From an uncultured Bacteroidia bacterium (lineage in GTDB: Bacteria; Bacteroidota; Bacteroidia; Bacteroidales; F082): a stretch of DNA of 33,985 bases. The notes under the pieces are model-generated. The model searched no databases and had not been told where the DNA came from. It saw only the letters and a list, made by a program, of their open reading frames with translations. The DNA is taken from assembly GCA_902771635.1 (NCBI GenBank), contig CACXXW010000013.1, forward strand, positions 1-33,985. Direction: 5' to 3'. The translations under genes were made by a program, and so were the position numbers. This document shows positions 23,523 through 31,823 of this stretch, piece after piece; position 1 is the first letter of the stretch, and every line of letters starts with the position of its first letter.

Positions 23523-25490
23523 TTATTTCTCAATACCCAGTTTGAGAGTCTTTTCTCCATTGTTGGTTTTGAGACGCACGAAATAGACGCCGTTTTGCAG
23601 GCAGCTGATGTCAATAGCCTCAAAGTTTTCACCGATGTGCAGCACACTTTGGCCCATGATGTTGAACACCTCAACTTGAGTGATGCCAGCTCCTTCGACG
23701 TGAAGCATGTTTTTTGCAGGGTTCGGATAGACCTTAGCTTCCTTCCCAAGTTCTTGAACGCCATCAGGAATAGGTGTCACCGAAAGCGGGGCGGAAAAAG
23801 CCTCACAATTGTCATCGAACACAGCGATGATGACATATTCGTATGTTTGGAAGAACTCGACTTCGCTATCTACATATTCGGGCATTTCCAATAACTCTTG
23901 CAGGAGCTCGCCATCCTTCTGGATGTAGTAGCCCAAAAGGTTGCCTGTTGAGCCAGGTTCGGGTTCGGTCCAGTGCAGATACACTTCGGATACGTCACCA
24001 CCGGTTTCTGCCGTCAGGTCGCGGACGGGATTACAGCTGACAACCACCTCTTCTTCACGAATCCATCCCATACGGTCGTTGCTGCCCTTGTAAGTTCCGA
24101 AAACGAGATTCTTAACAGACTGGTTCAAAGCGTATGCGGTGACGTACACGGGGTCATCGGGTGAGAAGTTTTGGACATAGGTCAAGGTGACCAGCTCTAA
24201 CTGGCCGTCGCCGTCGATGTCGCCAAAGTTGGCCCCGTTCATGTAGGAGAGGCCTTGCGGGCGGAGCGGAAAGCCTTCGGTAACTTCGGTGCCGTCCATC
24301 TCCCAAGCTCGGATGTAGCCCAAGCCTCCCTCCATCAGGTTGAAGTCGGTGATGATTTCGTTTTCGCCGTCGCCGTCGATGTCGGCCACCGCGACGAAGC
24401 CTTCAATGCCTGCACTTAGGTTGAGTGGGAAGCCAGGTGCCACGTTGCCATCGGCATCATATTGGTAAAACACATTGCCTTCACCAGACATACCCATGAA
24501 TATAGCGTGGCTGTCGCCGTTTTTCACCACGGTTGGAGTAGAATAGGTCCAACTGGTAACCTGTTTGGGCCAGCCTTCACGGTATTCGCCCGTGTGGGCG
24601 TTGCGGATGTAATGGTGTGGATTGTCGCCATGGCAGGCTCCGACAAGGTTCCACTCGCCGTTGCCGTCGAGGTCGACTATGAGCGGCGATTGGTAGGAAT
24701 ACTTGTAAGCTTCTTGACTATCAATTGTATAAATCACCTCGCCTGTATGGCTGACGCAGTAGAGTGCTGAGGTGGTTGCAGTGAAAAACTCCAAGAAGCC
24801 GTCACCGTCAAGATCGGCTAAGGTGGGCGTAAAAGAAGGTGTCGAAGGCATCTCGAAGGGGAAGCCAGGGAGTTCTTCGCCTTGCAGGTTCCAGACATGG
24901 ATGCCTGCGGAGATGCCGGCCGAGGCTTTTCCACGACCGTTGAAGATGATTTCCAACAAGCCGTCATTGTTGATGTCGGCCAAGACAGGGGCGCAGATGA
25001 GCGGGTCGTTGTTGGTGACAGTGGCCAGCAGGATGTTGCCCGAAGCATCGAAGACATTGAGGCCGCCACGGGCGTTGCCGTATGCGGTGAGTGCCACGAC
25101 TTCGAGGATGCCGTCATTGTTGATGTCGCCGACGGCAGCAGGGTATTGTGCCATGCCGCCTACAAGGGCCTGTGTCCAAAGCAAGTTGCCTTGTCCGTCG
25201 ATGACGTTGATTTGCTCGTTGTGGCAGAGGATGATTTCATCGGCGCCGTCGTTGTTGAGGTCGGCCAAGGCCAAACCTCGCATAGGTTTGTAGGTGGTGT
25301 TGGATCCGAAACTCAAGGGAAAGCCAGGCATGGGGCTCAGTCCATCTCGACTTGCCGGAGGTAGTTGAGTGTATACGGTTTCGGTTTGGATGATGCCGTC
25401 TTCGTCGATGAAAGCTCGAGTGGCAGGTTGTTGAGCAGTCAAGCCTAAAGAGAGGGAGAAGAGGGCAAGCCATAGTAATGTCTTTTTCAT
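23523..25490 (-). CDS. FG-GAP repeat protein with T9SS sorting domain
   Basis: The 655-residue protein starts with a signal peptide (LLWLALFSLSLGLTAQ). Seven calcium-binding-type D-x-[DN]-x-[DN]G motifs (for example DLNNDGADE, DINNDGLLE, DLDGDGFLE, DIDGDGENE, DIDGDGQLE) lie across roughly residues 75-450, forming an FG-GAP/VCBS beta-propeller. A fibronectin-III-like segment (about 485-575) with VYLHWTEPEPGSTGNLLGYYI comes next. The last 70 residues are a type A T9SS C-terminal domain: KVYPNPAKNMLHVEG, VEVFNIMGQSVL and NGVYFVRLKT...KTLKLGIEK. The protein is therefore expected to be secreted through the type IX system and attached to the surface. The PorTKLMN machinery must be encoded elsewhere. 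There is no peptidase domain, so an adhesin or binding role is inferred. Confidence 0.93.
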   Translation of the reverse strand: MKKTLLWLALFSLSLGLTAQQPATRAFIDEDGIIQTETVYTQLPPASRDGLSPMPGFPLSFGSNTTYKPMRGLALADLNNDGADEIILCHNEQINVIDGQGNLLWTQALVGGMAQYPAAVGDINNDGILEVVALTAYGNARGGLNVFDASGNILLATVTNNDPLICAPVLADINNDGLLEIIFNGRGKASAGISAGIHVWNLQGEELPGFPFEMPSTPSFTPTLADLDGDGFLEFFTATTSALYCVSHTGEVIYTIDSQEAYKYSYQSPLIVDLDGNGEWNLVGACHGDNPHHYIRNAHTGEYREGWPKQVTSWTYSTPTVVKNGDSHAIFMGMSGEGNVFYQYDADGNVAPGFPLNLSAGIEGFVAVADIDGDGENEIITDFNLMEGGLGYIRAWEMDGTEVTEGFPLRPQGLSYMNGANFGDIDGDGQLELVTLTYVQNFSPDDPVYVTAYALNQSVKNLVFGTYKGSNDRMGWIREEEVVVSCNPVRDLTAETGGDVSEVYLHWTEPEPGSTGNLLGYYIQKDGELLQELLEMPEYVDSEVEFFQTYEYVIIAVFDDNCEAFSAPLSVTPIPDGVQELGKEAKVYPNPAKNMLHVEGAGITQVEVFNIMGQSVLHIGENFEAIDISCLQNGVYFVRLKTNNGEKTLKLGIEK

Positions 25491-25511
25491 AATTGTTTGT
25501 TTTAATCAATC

Positions 25512-25557
25512 AAAAAGGCCGTTCCATTTGCCGGAATCACCAGCGAATGAAACGGCC
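25512..25557 (-). terminator. Hairpin between aqpZ and the FG-GAP gene
   Basis: GGCCGTTCCATT (25517-25528) pairs with AATGAAACGGCC (25546-25557) with one mismatch. On the minus strand it is followed by TTTTTGATTG, as expected for the aqpZ terminator. It ends only about 22 bases before the next start at 25490. Confidence 0.75.
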
Positions 25558-25590
25558 AGTAGTTTTTGTAGTTAGCCTATTTGGCAAAGA

Positions 25591-26319
25591 TTATTTCTCT
25601 TTTTTGCAGCAACCGCCGAGGCACTTGTAGACCAGTCCTGCGAGGCAGGCACCGACAAGCGGGGCAACGATGAAGAGCCACACTTGACCCATGGCACTCC
25701 ATTCGCCGCACTTCGAGAACAGGGCAACGCCAAGCGAACGGGCAGGGTTGACCGAAGTGTTGGTCAGCGGGATGCTGATGAGGTGGATGAGTACAAGGGT
25801 GAGACCGATGGCCAGACCGCCGAATTTGCCGTTGGCATGACGGTCATCGGTGACACCGAGGATGACCATCAGGAACACGAAGGTCAAAAGGGCTTCAACA
25901 AGGAAGGCACCAACAGTGGAAATGGCTTGATAACCTGTTTCAGGGCCGCCGCAAGCTTTTTGGAAGGCTTCGCCAAAGCCGTTGGAAGCAAAGACACCAG
26001 TAGCACCACCACCGATGGCATTCCAAATCACGAGGAGCAAAGCACCGGCAATGATACCACCGATGAATTGTGCGAGCCAATAGACAAGCATTTCCTTTAA
26101 GCTCATGCGGCCGTTAACGAAGACACCGAAACTGACGGCGGGATTGAGGTGGGCACCTGAGATGTGGCCGATGCCGTAGGCCATAGCTACCACGGTGAGA
26201 CCGAATGCGATAGCTACGCCAAGGAAACCTACATGGCCAAACAAAGCGGTACCGCAACCGCCAAATACCAAAACGAATGTGCCGAACAATTCGGCGAAAA
26301 ACTTGTTACTTGTTTTCAT
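25591..26319 (-). CDS. aqpZ: Aquaporin Z-type water channel
   Basis: This 242-residue MIP-family channel has six membrane helices and two half-helices. The NPA motifs are in GAHLNPAVS (59-61) and TNTSVNPARS. The selectivity-filter residues match E. coli AqpZ: F39 in AIAFGLTV, the histidine of LIHLISIP, the threonine of TNTS and the arginine after the second NPA. This set favours water over glycerol, where the filter histidine would be glycine. The C-terminus ends in a short cysteine/lysine tail (GGCCKKEK), not found in E. coli AqpZ. The gene has its own promoter and terminator. It would help in osmotic adjustment. Confidence 0.95.
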   Translation of the reverse strand: MKTSNKFFAELFGTFVLVFGGCGTALFGHVGFLGVAIAFGLTVVAMAYGIGHISGAHLNPAVSFGVFVNGRMSLKEMLVYWLAQFIGGIIAGALLLVIWNAIGGGATGVFASNGFGEAFQKACGGPETGYQAISTVGAFLVEALLTFVFLMVILGVTDDRHANGKFGGLAIGLTLVLIHLISIPLTNTSVNPARSLGVALFSKCGEWSAMGQVWLFIVAPLVGACLAGLVYKCLGGCCKKEK

Positions 26320-26405
26320 AACGTTTTAATTTTAAGTTAGTTATTAGTTGGTTTGATAATGTTGCCTTTTTCGTTGTCCCATGACAATATTCTTTTGGGA
26401 CACTG

Positions 26406-26435
26406 CAAATGTACAAAATATTCTATGGTAGGCAA
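26406..26435 (-). promoter_or_regulatory. Promoter of aqpZ
   Basis: On the minus strand TTG (26433-26435) is followed 19 bases later by TACATTTG and CAG (26406-26413), about 86 bases before the start. Confidence 0.65.
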
Positions 26436-26582
26436 TTTTTTTCAAAAAATATCAAATAAAACAGGAGATGATTTTCTATCCTATTTTCAGAAATAATCTA
26501 AATACCATCATGAAAAACATCTTTAATTAACATATTGATAATCAATTATGTAATAATTTTGTGGAAAAAAAAAGTAAAATTC

Positions 26583-26614
26583 TTGTAAAATATCACAAAA
26601 AAGCCATATTTTTG
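26583..26614 (+). promoter_or_regulatory. Promoter of the small exported protein
   Basis: TTG (26583-26585) and TATTTTTG followed by CAG (26607-26614) are 21 bases apart. The leader of about 90 bases ends in GAAAGGAAAC near the start. Confidence 0.65.
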
Positions 26615-26710
26615 CAGCATAATTCATATTTAGAGCAATCTATATATGAAAGTATGAAAGTCCAAAAAGGGCATCAATAAATAAACAAATATAGAAAGGA
26701 AACAATACAA

Positions 26711-26992
26711 ATGAAAAAGAGAATCATTAGCGTTATGGCCGTTTTGGCAATGCTGTGTGGTCCAACGATGATGCAAAGTGTTAAGGCGCAGCACATTTTT
26801 GACAACGATGAGGCGTTGGAAAAGAGCTTGCGTGGTGGAGTTAGTGCGTCGGAAAATGATCTTAATAGTGTCTCTATCCACGACGATGAAATTTCCATGG
26901 AAAACTATGCGCCTTTGAGCAGTGGCATCCTTGTTTTGGGCTGCCTTGGCGGTGCTTATCTTATTGGAAAAAGAAAGAAGGAGCAAGAATAA
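26711..26992 (+). CDS. Small exported protein with C-terminal anchor
   Basis: The 93-residue protein has an N-terminal signal peptide (IISVMAVLAMLCGPTMMQSVKA). An acidic, serine-rich linker follows (about 28-63, with LRGGVSASENDLNSVS). The C-terminal tripartite tail is a proline motif (YAPLSS), a hydrophobic helix (GILVLGCLGGAYLIG) and a basic end (KRKKEQE). This resembles sorting tails of the LPXTG, PEP-CTERM or rhombosortase kind in form, but I recognise no named family. The arrangement leaves only about 36 residues outside the membrane. It has its own promoter and lies just upstream of the efflux operon, separated by a hairpin at 27121. The role is unknown; it could be a small membrane regulator or a processed surface peptide. 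Confidence 0.75.
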   Translation: MKKRIISVMAVLAMLCGPTMMQSVKAQHIFDNDEALEKSLRGGVSASENDLNSVSIHDDEISMENYAPLSSGILVLGCLGGAYLIGKRKKEQE

Positions 26993-27120
26993 CTCCTAAT
27001 CACTTCGATTGTCTTTCTGCGGTTTTACGCTTTTAGTTTTCTGTTTTATAGATTTAATCGACAGAAATAGCGATAGCTATGCTGTGTTTGCATAGTTAAT
27101 GAAGTTAATGAAATTGTTTT

Positions 27121-27163
27121 ATCCAGGTCAAGTTGATTTTATTAACTGATCTGGATTTTTTTT
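27121..27163 (+). terminator. Strong terminator or attenuator before tolC
   Basis: ATCCAGGTC(A)AGTT pairs with AACT-GATCTGGAT (13 pairs, one G-U, one bulged A) around a nine-base loop, followed by eight T residues. It stops 12 bases before the ATG of the tolC-like gene, so no promoter fits between. Confidence 0.85.
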
Positions 27164-27175
27164 AATTATTATAAT

Positions 27176-28477
27176 ATGACAAGACGCATAACAATACTAA
27201 CCTTCTTCCTCTTAATATTGGCATGCTCTGTCATGGCACAGGAAAGCCAATCTTATCGTTTTTCATTGGAGGAATGCCTACGTTTTGCTGTAGCAAACAG
27301 CTACGAGCGCAAATCAATGGAGTTGACAGGCAAGTCGTTGGAGACAACCTACGAGCAATCAAAACAGCAAAGACTTCCTAACTTAAGCGCCTCGATTGGA
27401 CAAAACCTGTCGAACAATGAAAACGGTTGGTCCACTTCAGGCAATGTTGGTGTAGGATCCTCTGTGACCATTTATCAGGGTGGCAACATCAACAATACTA
27501 TTGAGCAGAGCCGCCTAAACGTGGAGCGTAACGAAGTGCAGTTGGAACGATACGACAACCAGCTTGCCACTCAGATTTTACAGAGTTTCCTAACCATTCT
27601 CGGCAACCAGGAACTGTTGAATTACCAACTCGAAGTGCTCAACACTAGCCGCGAGCAGGTGAAGCAAGGACGTGTGCGTCATAATGTGGGTACTATTCTC
27701 GAAAGCGACCTGCTGTTGCTCGAGGCGCAATACTACAGTGATTCGAACAACGTAGTCGACACGCGCATTAATATTGAAAACAATTTGCTGGATTTAAAGG
27801 TGCTGCTTTCGATGAACCCGACAGACAATTTGGAGATCGTCACCCCGAATACCGACAACCTGGATGACCTGAAGGATTCATTGCCTTCAGAAGAAGAAAC
27901 CGTCAATCTTGCCATGGAATATATGCCCGACTTGCGTATGAGCCACTACGACATTCGTTTGGCCGAGAAGAGCGTCGACATGGCGCGAGGCAATTACTTC
28001 CCTTCCATCTCTGCCAATGCGAATGTAGGCATGGGTGTACTGTCGTTCGATTCTGATGGCAACTCGAAATGGTATGGTAAGCCGACAGAATCAGCAGGCA
28101 TTTCGATGAGCATCCCGATTTACAGTCGGGGACAGACTAAAGCCAACGTGAAAAAGAGTCGCATCGCCTTGGAGCAAGCCCAGTTGGATTATGAACAATC
28201 GGCTCTTGCGGTGCGCCAAACCGTTGTGCAAGCCTACCGTAATGTGATTTCTGCTTACAATGCATATAAGGTCTCACAAGTCAAAGAAAACGCATACAGC
28301 AAGAGTTTCAATGCTTACAACATCCAGTATCAGTATGGTGCCATTACGACGGTGGAACTGCTGCAACAACAGAACAATTATCTGAACGCCCTTAATTCGT
28401 ATATCCAGAACAAGTATTCTTTGCTGATGAAACGCAAGATTCTGGACGTGTATATGGGCAAACAAATAGAGTTGTAG
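27176..28477 (+). CDS. TolC-family outer membrane efflux protein
   Basis: This 433-residue outer membrane factor provides the exit duct of a tripartite pump. It has a signal peptide (ILTFFLLILACSVMAQ; a cysteine is present but AQ cleavage fits better). Two structurally repeated OEP halves follow, seen as long heptad-like helices (about 90-180 and 310-430) with short beta strands between. YRFSLEECLRFAVANSYE at the start and TVVQAYRNVISAYNAYK in the second half are typical. It is the first gene of a six-gene run with MacA-like and MacB-like proteins. There is no ribosome-binding site of note, only an A/T-rich leader after a strong hairpin. The stop codon lies within a 13-base direct repeat. Confidence 0.9.
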   Translation: MTRRITILTFFLLILACSVMAQESQSYRFSLEECLRFAVANSYERKSMELTGKSLETTYEQSKQQRLPNLSASIGQNLSNNENGWSTSGNVGVGSSVTIYQGGNINNTIEQSRLNVERNEVQLERYDNQLATQILQSFLTILGNQELLNYQLEVLNTSREQVKQGRVRHNVGTILESDLLLLEAQYYSDSNNVVDTRINIENNLLDLKVLLSMNPTDNLEIVTPNTDNLDDLKDSLPSEEETVNLAMEYMPDLRMSHYDIRLAEKSVDMARGNYFPSISANANVGMGVLSFDSDGNSKWYGKPTESAGISMSIPIYSRGQTKANVKKSRIALEQAQLDYEQSALAVRQTVVQAYRNVISAYNAYKVSQVKENAYSKSFNAYNIQYQYGAITTVELLQQQNNYLNALNSYIQNKYSLLMKRKILDVYMGKQIEL

Positions 28478-28488
28478 GTATAGAGTTG

Positions 28489-28513
28489 TAGGGCTGTCAC
28501 ACCGTGGCAGCCG
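28489..28513. repeat. Dispersed palindrome, copy 2
   Basis: A 25-base unit begins TAGGGCTGTCACA and ends GTGGCAGCCG in the tolC-macA gap. It is the inverted match of 11320-11344. Just before it, the 13-base unit ATAGAGTTGTAGG is directly repeated (28466-28478 and 28480-28492). Confidence 0.7.
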
Positions 28514-28544
28514 CAAGAAGAACGAAAATCGAATAATACGATAT

Positions 28545-29828
28545 ATGAAGAAAAAAAGAAAAATATGGTTGATTATCCTGGCTGTCGTTGTCGTGGCCAT
28601 CGCTGCGATAATCATCATTAAGGCTATGAAATCAGCCAACAAGGAATTGGTCATCCGCACCCATGTGGTTGGAGAGTATACCGTTGAAAACACTGTGACC
28701 GCAACGGGCACCATTGAGCCAGTGGAGACTGTCGAAGTGGGTACGCAGGTGTCGGGCAAGGTGGAAAAAATCTACGTCGACTTCAACGACGTGGTGAAGA
28801 AAGGTCAGCTGATGGCCGAATTGGACAAGCAGACGCTTAATCAGAGCCTGAGTAGGGCTAAAGCTAGCCTCACTTCGGCGGAAAGCCAACTCAATTATGC
28901 GAAACTCACATACGAACGCACGAAACAGCTCTATGAGTCGAATGCCGCCACCTTGGCCGCCTATCAGGAAGCGCAGAACACCTACACGCAGGCTCAGATG
29001 AGCAAGAGAAACGCTCAAGCCTCATACGACCAAGCTAGGGTTGATTTGGCCTACGCCGAAATCTATTCGCCCATCGACGGCATCGTGCTCGATCGAGCCG
29101 TTGAGGTGGGTCAGACCGTGGCTGCATCATTCAGCACGCCTACTTTGTTTACTTTGGCCAACGACCTGACCAAGATGCAGGTGGAAGCCGACGTCGATGA
29201 AGCCGACATCGGGCAAGTGAAAGTAGGGCAGAGGGTGAGCTTCACCGTGGATGCCTACATGGATGATGTGTTTGAAGGTACAGTGAACCAAATCCGTATG
29301 AAACCGACAACCACGAGTAACGTGGTGACTTATACGGTCATCATCGAGGCTCCCAACCCCGACCAAAAGCTCTTTCCGGGCATGACTGCCAGTGTGACCA
29401 TCGTCACGGAGGAAGAGACAGGTTTGGCTGTGCCTGCCGAGGCCTTCAATTTCACCCCAGACGAGCAAATGCTAAAAGCCATTCGCAAGAGTGAAAAACC
29501 CGATGGACAGCGCCCCGAGCCACCACAAGGCCAAAAGCCTCAGATGAATGAAGGAGGGCAAGTAGCCAGTCATAACAGGGTGTGGCTGAAGAAAGGCGAT
29601 GACATGATGCCATGTCCCGTCAAGGTGGGAATGAGCGATGGTGCTTACAAGATTATCGAACAAGGGCTGCAGGCGGGTGACTCAGTGGTGCTTTCAGCAC
29701 AGTATGTCGTCAAAGAGAAAGCCAAGAAGACGGGTGACAACCCATTCATGCCTGGCCCTCCCGGAAGAAACAAGAACAACGGCAACGATAAAAACAAGGG
29801 TGGTGGTCCTGATGGTCCTCCGATGTAA
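28545..29828 (+). CDS. MacA-like periplasmic adaptor protein
   Basis: The 427-residue membrane fusion protein connects the ABC transporter to the TolC-like duct. One N-terminal membrane helix (WLIILAVVVVAIAAIIII) is followed by a lipoyl-type hairpin half (GTIEPVETVEVGTQVSGKVEK). A long coiled-coil hairpin (about 95-165, LSRAKASLTSAESQLNYAK and AQASYDQARVDLAY) ends in YSPIDGIVLDRAVEVGQTV, the second lipoyl half. A beta barrel and a membrane-proximal domain complete it. The last 30 residues are a Gly/Asn/Pro/Lys-rich low-complexity tail (GPPGRNKNNGNDKNKGGGP), unusual for the family. Twelve bases separate it from the ATPase gene. Confidence 0.92.
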   Translation: MKKKRKIWLIILAVVVVAIAAIIIIKAMKSANKELVIRTHVVGEYTVENTVTATGTIEPVETVEVGTQVSGKVEKIYVDFNDVVKKGQLMAELDKQTLNQSLSRAKASLTSAESQLNYAKLTYERTKQLYESNAATLAAYQEAQNTYTQAQMSKRNAQASYDQARVDLAYAEIYSPIDGIVLDRAVEVGQTVAASFSTPTLFTLANDLTKMQVEADVDEADIGQVKVGQRVSFTVDAYMDDVFEGTVNQIRMKPTTTSNVVTYTVIIEAPNPDQKLFPGMTASVTIVTEEETGLAVPAEAFNFTPDEQMLKAIRKSEKPDGQRPEPPQGQKPQMNEGGQVASHNRVWLKKGDDMMPCPVKVGMSDGAYKIIEQGLQAGDSVVLSAQYVVKEKAKKTGDNPFMPGPPGRNKNNGNDKNKGGGPDGPPM

Positions 29829-29840
29829 TTCACTTTCGTT

Positions 29841-30587
29841 ATGAGCACGCAATCCATCATCAAGGTTGAGAATCTCAAGCGGACTTTCGTCGTCGGCAGT
29901 GAGGAAGTGCATGCCGTGAAAGGCGTGTCGTTCGACATTTGTCAGGGCGAGTTTGTGAGTATCATGGGCTCGTCGGGTAGCGGCAAGTCTACTTTGCTCA
30001 ATATCCTTGGTTGCCTTGACCAGCCCACATCAGGCGAGTATTACATCGATGGTATTTCGGTCAGGGAAAGAAGCAAAAACGAGCTGTCGGAAATTCGTAA
30101 TCGCAAGATTGGCTTCGTGTTTCAGTCCTACAATCTCTTGCCGCGTACTTCAGCTTTGGAGAATGTGGAGTTGCCATTAGTGTACAATCCGGATGTATCG
30201 CATCGTGAGCGCCATGAGAGGGCACAACATGCTTTGGAATTGGTGGGCTTGAAGGACCGAATGGAACACATGCCCAACCAGCTTTCAGGTGGTCAGCAGC
30301 AACGTGTGGCCATTGCCCGCGCTTTGGTGAACGACCCTGTCATTGTGTTGGCCGATGAAGCCACAGGCAACCTCGATACGCGCACTTCATACGAAATCAT
30401 GAGCCTCTTTCAGAGCCTTCACGAACAGGGCAAGACTATTGCCTTTGTGACGCACGAGTCTGATATTGCGGTATTTACGAGTAGAACAATCTTTCTTCGC
30501 GACGGTCACATCCTTCGGAATGAGCCTGTAGTAACCAAGTCAGCGGCAGAAGCATTGGCGGCATTACCCAAGGATAACGATTATTGA
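29841..30587 (+). CDS. MacB-type ABC transporter ATPase
   Basis: The 248-residue nucleotide-binding subunit has all motifs: Walker A GSSGSGKST (43-51), Q-loop FVFQSYNLLP, signature LSGGQQQR (148-155), Walker B VIVLADEATGNLD and the H-loop VTHE. It belongs to the LolD/MacB/FtsE subfamily that works with mechanotransmission-type permeases. In E. coli MacB the ATPase and permease are fused; here they are two proteins. The stop is one base before the next start, consistent with coupled translation. Confidence 0.95.
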   Translation: MSTQSIIKVENLKRTFVVGSEEVHAVKGVSFDICQGEFVSIMGSSGSGKSTLLNILGCLDQPTSGEYYIDGISVRERSKNELSEIRNRKIGFVFQSYNLLPRTSALENVELPLVYNPDVSHRERHERAQHALELVGLKDRMEHMPNQLSGGQQQRVAIARALVNDPVIVLADEATGNLDTRTSYEIMSLFQSLHEQGKTIAFVTHESDIAVFTSRTIFLRDGHILRNEPVVTKSAAEALAALPKDNDY

Positions 30588-30588
30588 T

Positions 30589-31809
30589 ATGGATATTCTG
30601 AACCTCATACGGATTTCGGCGAAAGCCCTGCTGCGTAACAAGACGCGCACGGCTCTTTCCATGCTCGGTATCGTGATTGGTATTGCTGCCGTCATCGCGG
30701 TGGTCAACTTGGGTGAGGGCTTGAAGCAGAGTACGGCCAACCAATTGTCGGATATGGGCACCAACCTCATCATGGTGATGCGTGCCAACCAGCGACGTGG
30801 TGGCGTAAGCATGGGCTCGTCCAATGTGCAGTCGCTCAAGGTGAGGGATTGTGAGTTGATTGCCAAAGGCGCCAAAAACGTAACGATGGTCAGTCCCGTG
30901 GTCAACAGCGGCGGACAGTTGGTGAATGGTTCCAAGAACTGGTCGGGCACGGTATATGGTGGTTCTCCAGAGTATCTTGAAATCAAGAAGTATGAGGTGG
31001 CCACTGGTGTGAACTTCACGGATGAAGATGTGAAGAAATACGCTAAAGTTGGTTTGATAGGGCAGACCATTGTGGAGAATCTTTTCGATGACGGTGAAGA
31101 CCCCATAGGCAAGACCATCCGTGTGGGTAATATGCCATTCAAAGTCATTGGGACCTTGAAAGAACGAGGCGAGAATGGCATGGGTATGGATCAGGATGAC
31201 CTCGTGGTGATGCCATACAGTACAGTACAAAAGCGTATGTTGGGCGTCGATTATATCCAGCAGATTGTTTGCTCGGCTGCTTCCGAAAACGTGGCAGAAG
31301 CCGCTGTAGAAGAAATTGAGAGCATTCTGCGAGCATCCCACAAGATACCAGAGGGAGGCAACGATGATTTTGAGGTTCGCACCCAACAGGAGATGTTGGA
31401 GATGATGACGTCGATGACGGGTATGATCACTACGGTTTTGGTAGCCATCGCTTTGATTTCTTTGCTGGTAGGTTGTATTGGTATCATGAACATCATGTAT
31501 GTCACGGTGACGGAGCGTACCAAGGAGATTGGTTTGCGCATGTCCATCGGAGCGAAGAATTCTGCCATCTTGATGCAGTTCCTTACCGAAAGCATTATTT
31601 TGAGCCTAATTGGAGGTGTTATTGGACTGCTGTTGGGTCTGCTGCTCTCCTATGTTGTCTCAATGGCCATGTCGATGCCTTACGTTGTCAATGTGGCTTG
31701 GATGTTTATTTCGTTTATATCCTGCGCCATCTTGGGCCTCATTTCGGGCTTCTTCCCCGCTTTGAAGGCCTCGCGCACCGACCCGATTAATGCATTGAGG
31801 TATGAATGA
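30589..31809 (+). CDS. MacB-type ABC transporter permease
   Basis: The 406-residue permease has the MacB arrangement: a first membrane helix after a basic amphipathic start (RISAKALLRNKTRTALSMLGIVIGIAAVIAVV), a large periplasmic domain (about 50-280), then three helices in the FtsX domain with ERTKEIGLRMSIGAK in the coupling loop and FFPALKASRTDPINALRYE at the C-terminus. This type does not move substrate through the membrane but drives it from the periplasm through the TolC-like duct. Exported compounds may be macrolides, peptides, siderophores or lipoproteins; sequence alone does not decide. Confidence 0.94.
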   Translation: MDILNLIRISAKALLRNKTRTALSMLGIVIGIAAVIAVVNLGEGLKQSTANQLSDMGTNLIMVMRANQRRGGVSMGSSNVQSLKVRDCELIAKGAKNVTMVSPVVNSGGQLVNGSKNWSGTVYGGSPEYLEIKKYEVATGVNFTDEDVKKYAKVGLIGQTIVENLFDDGEDPIGKTIRVGNMPFKVIGTLKERGENGMGMDQDDLVVMPYSTVQKRMLGVDYIQQIVCSAASENVAEAAVEEIESILRASHKIPEGGNDDFEVRTQQEMLEMMTSMTGMITTVLVAIALISLLVGCIGIMNIMYVTVTERTKEIGLRMSIGAKNSAILMQFLTESIILSLIGGVIGLLLGLLLSYVVSMAMSMPYVVNVAWMFISFISCAILGLISGFFPALKASRTDPINALRYE

Positions 31810-31823
31810 TTAAAATGTAGACC

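Larger units (their letters stand above)
26320..26710. other. 391-base divergent intergenic region
   Basis: No gene is supported. It holds the aqpZ promoter and leader on one side and the promoter and leader of the small exported protein on the other. About 150 A/T-rich bases between (26440-26580) have no recognisable feature. Confidence 0.7.
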
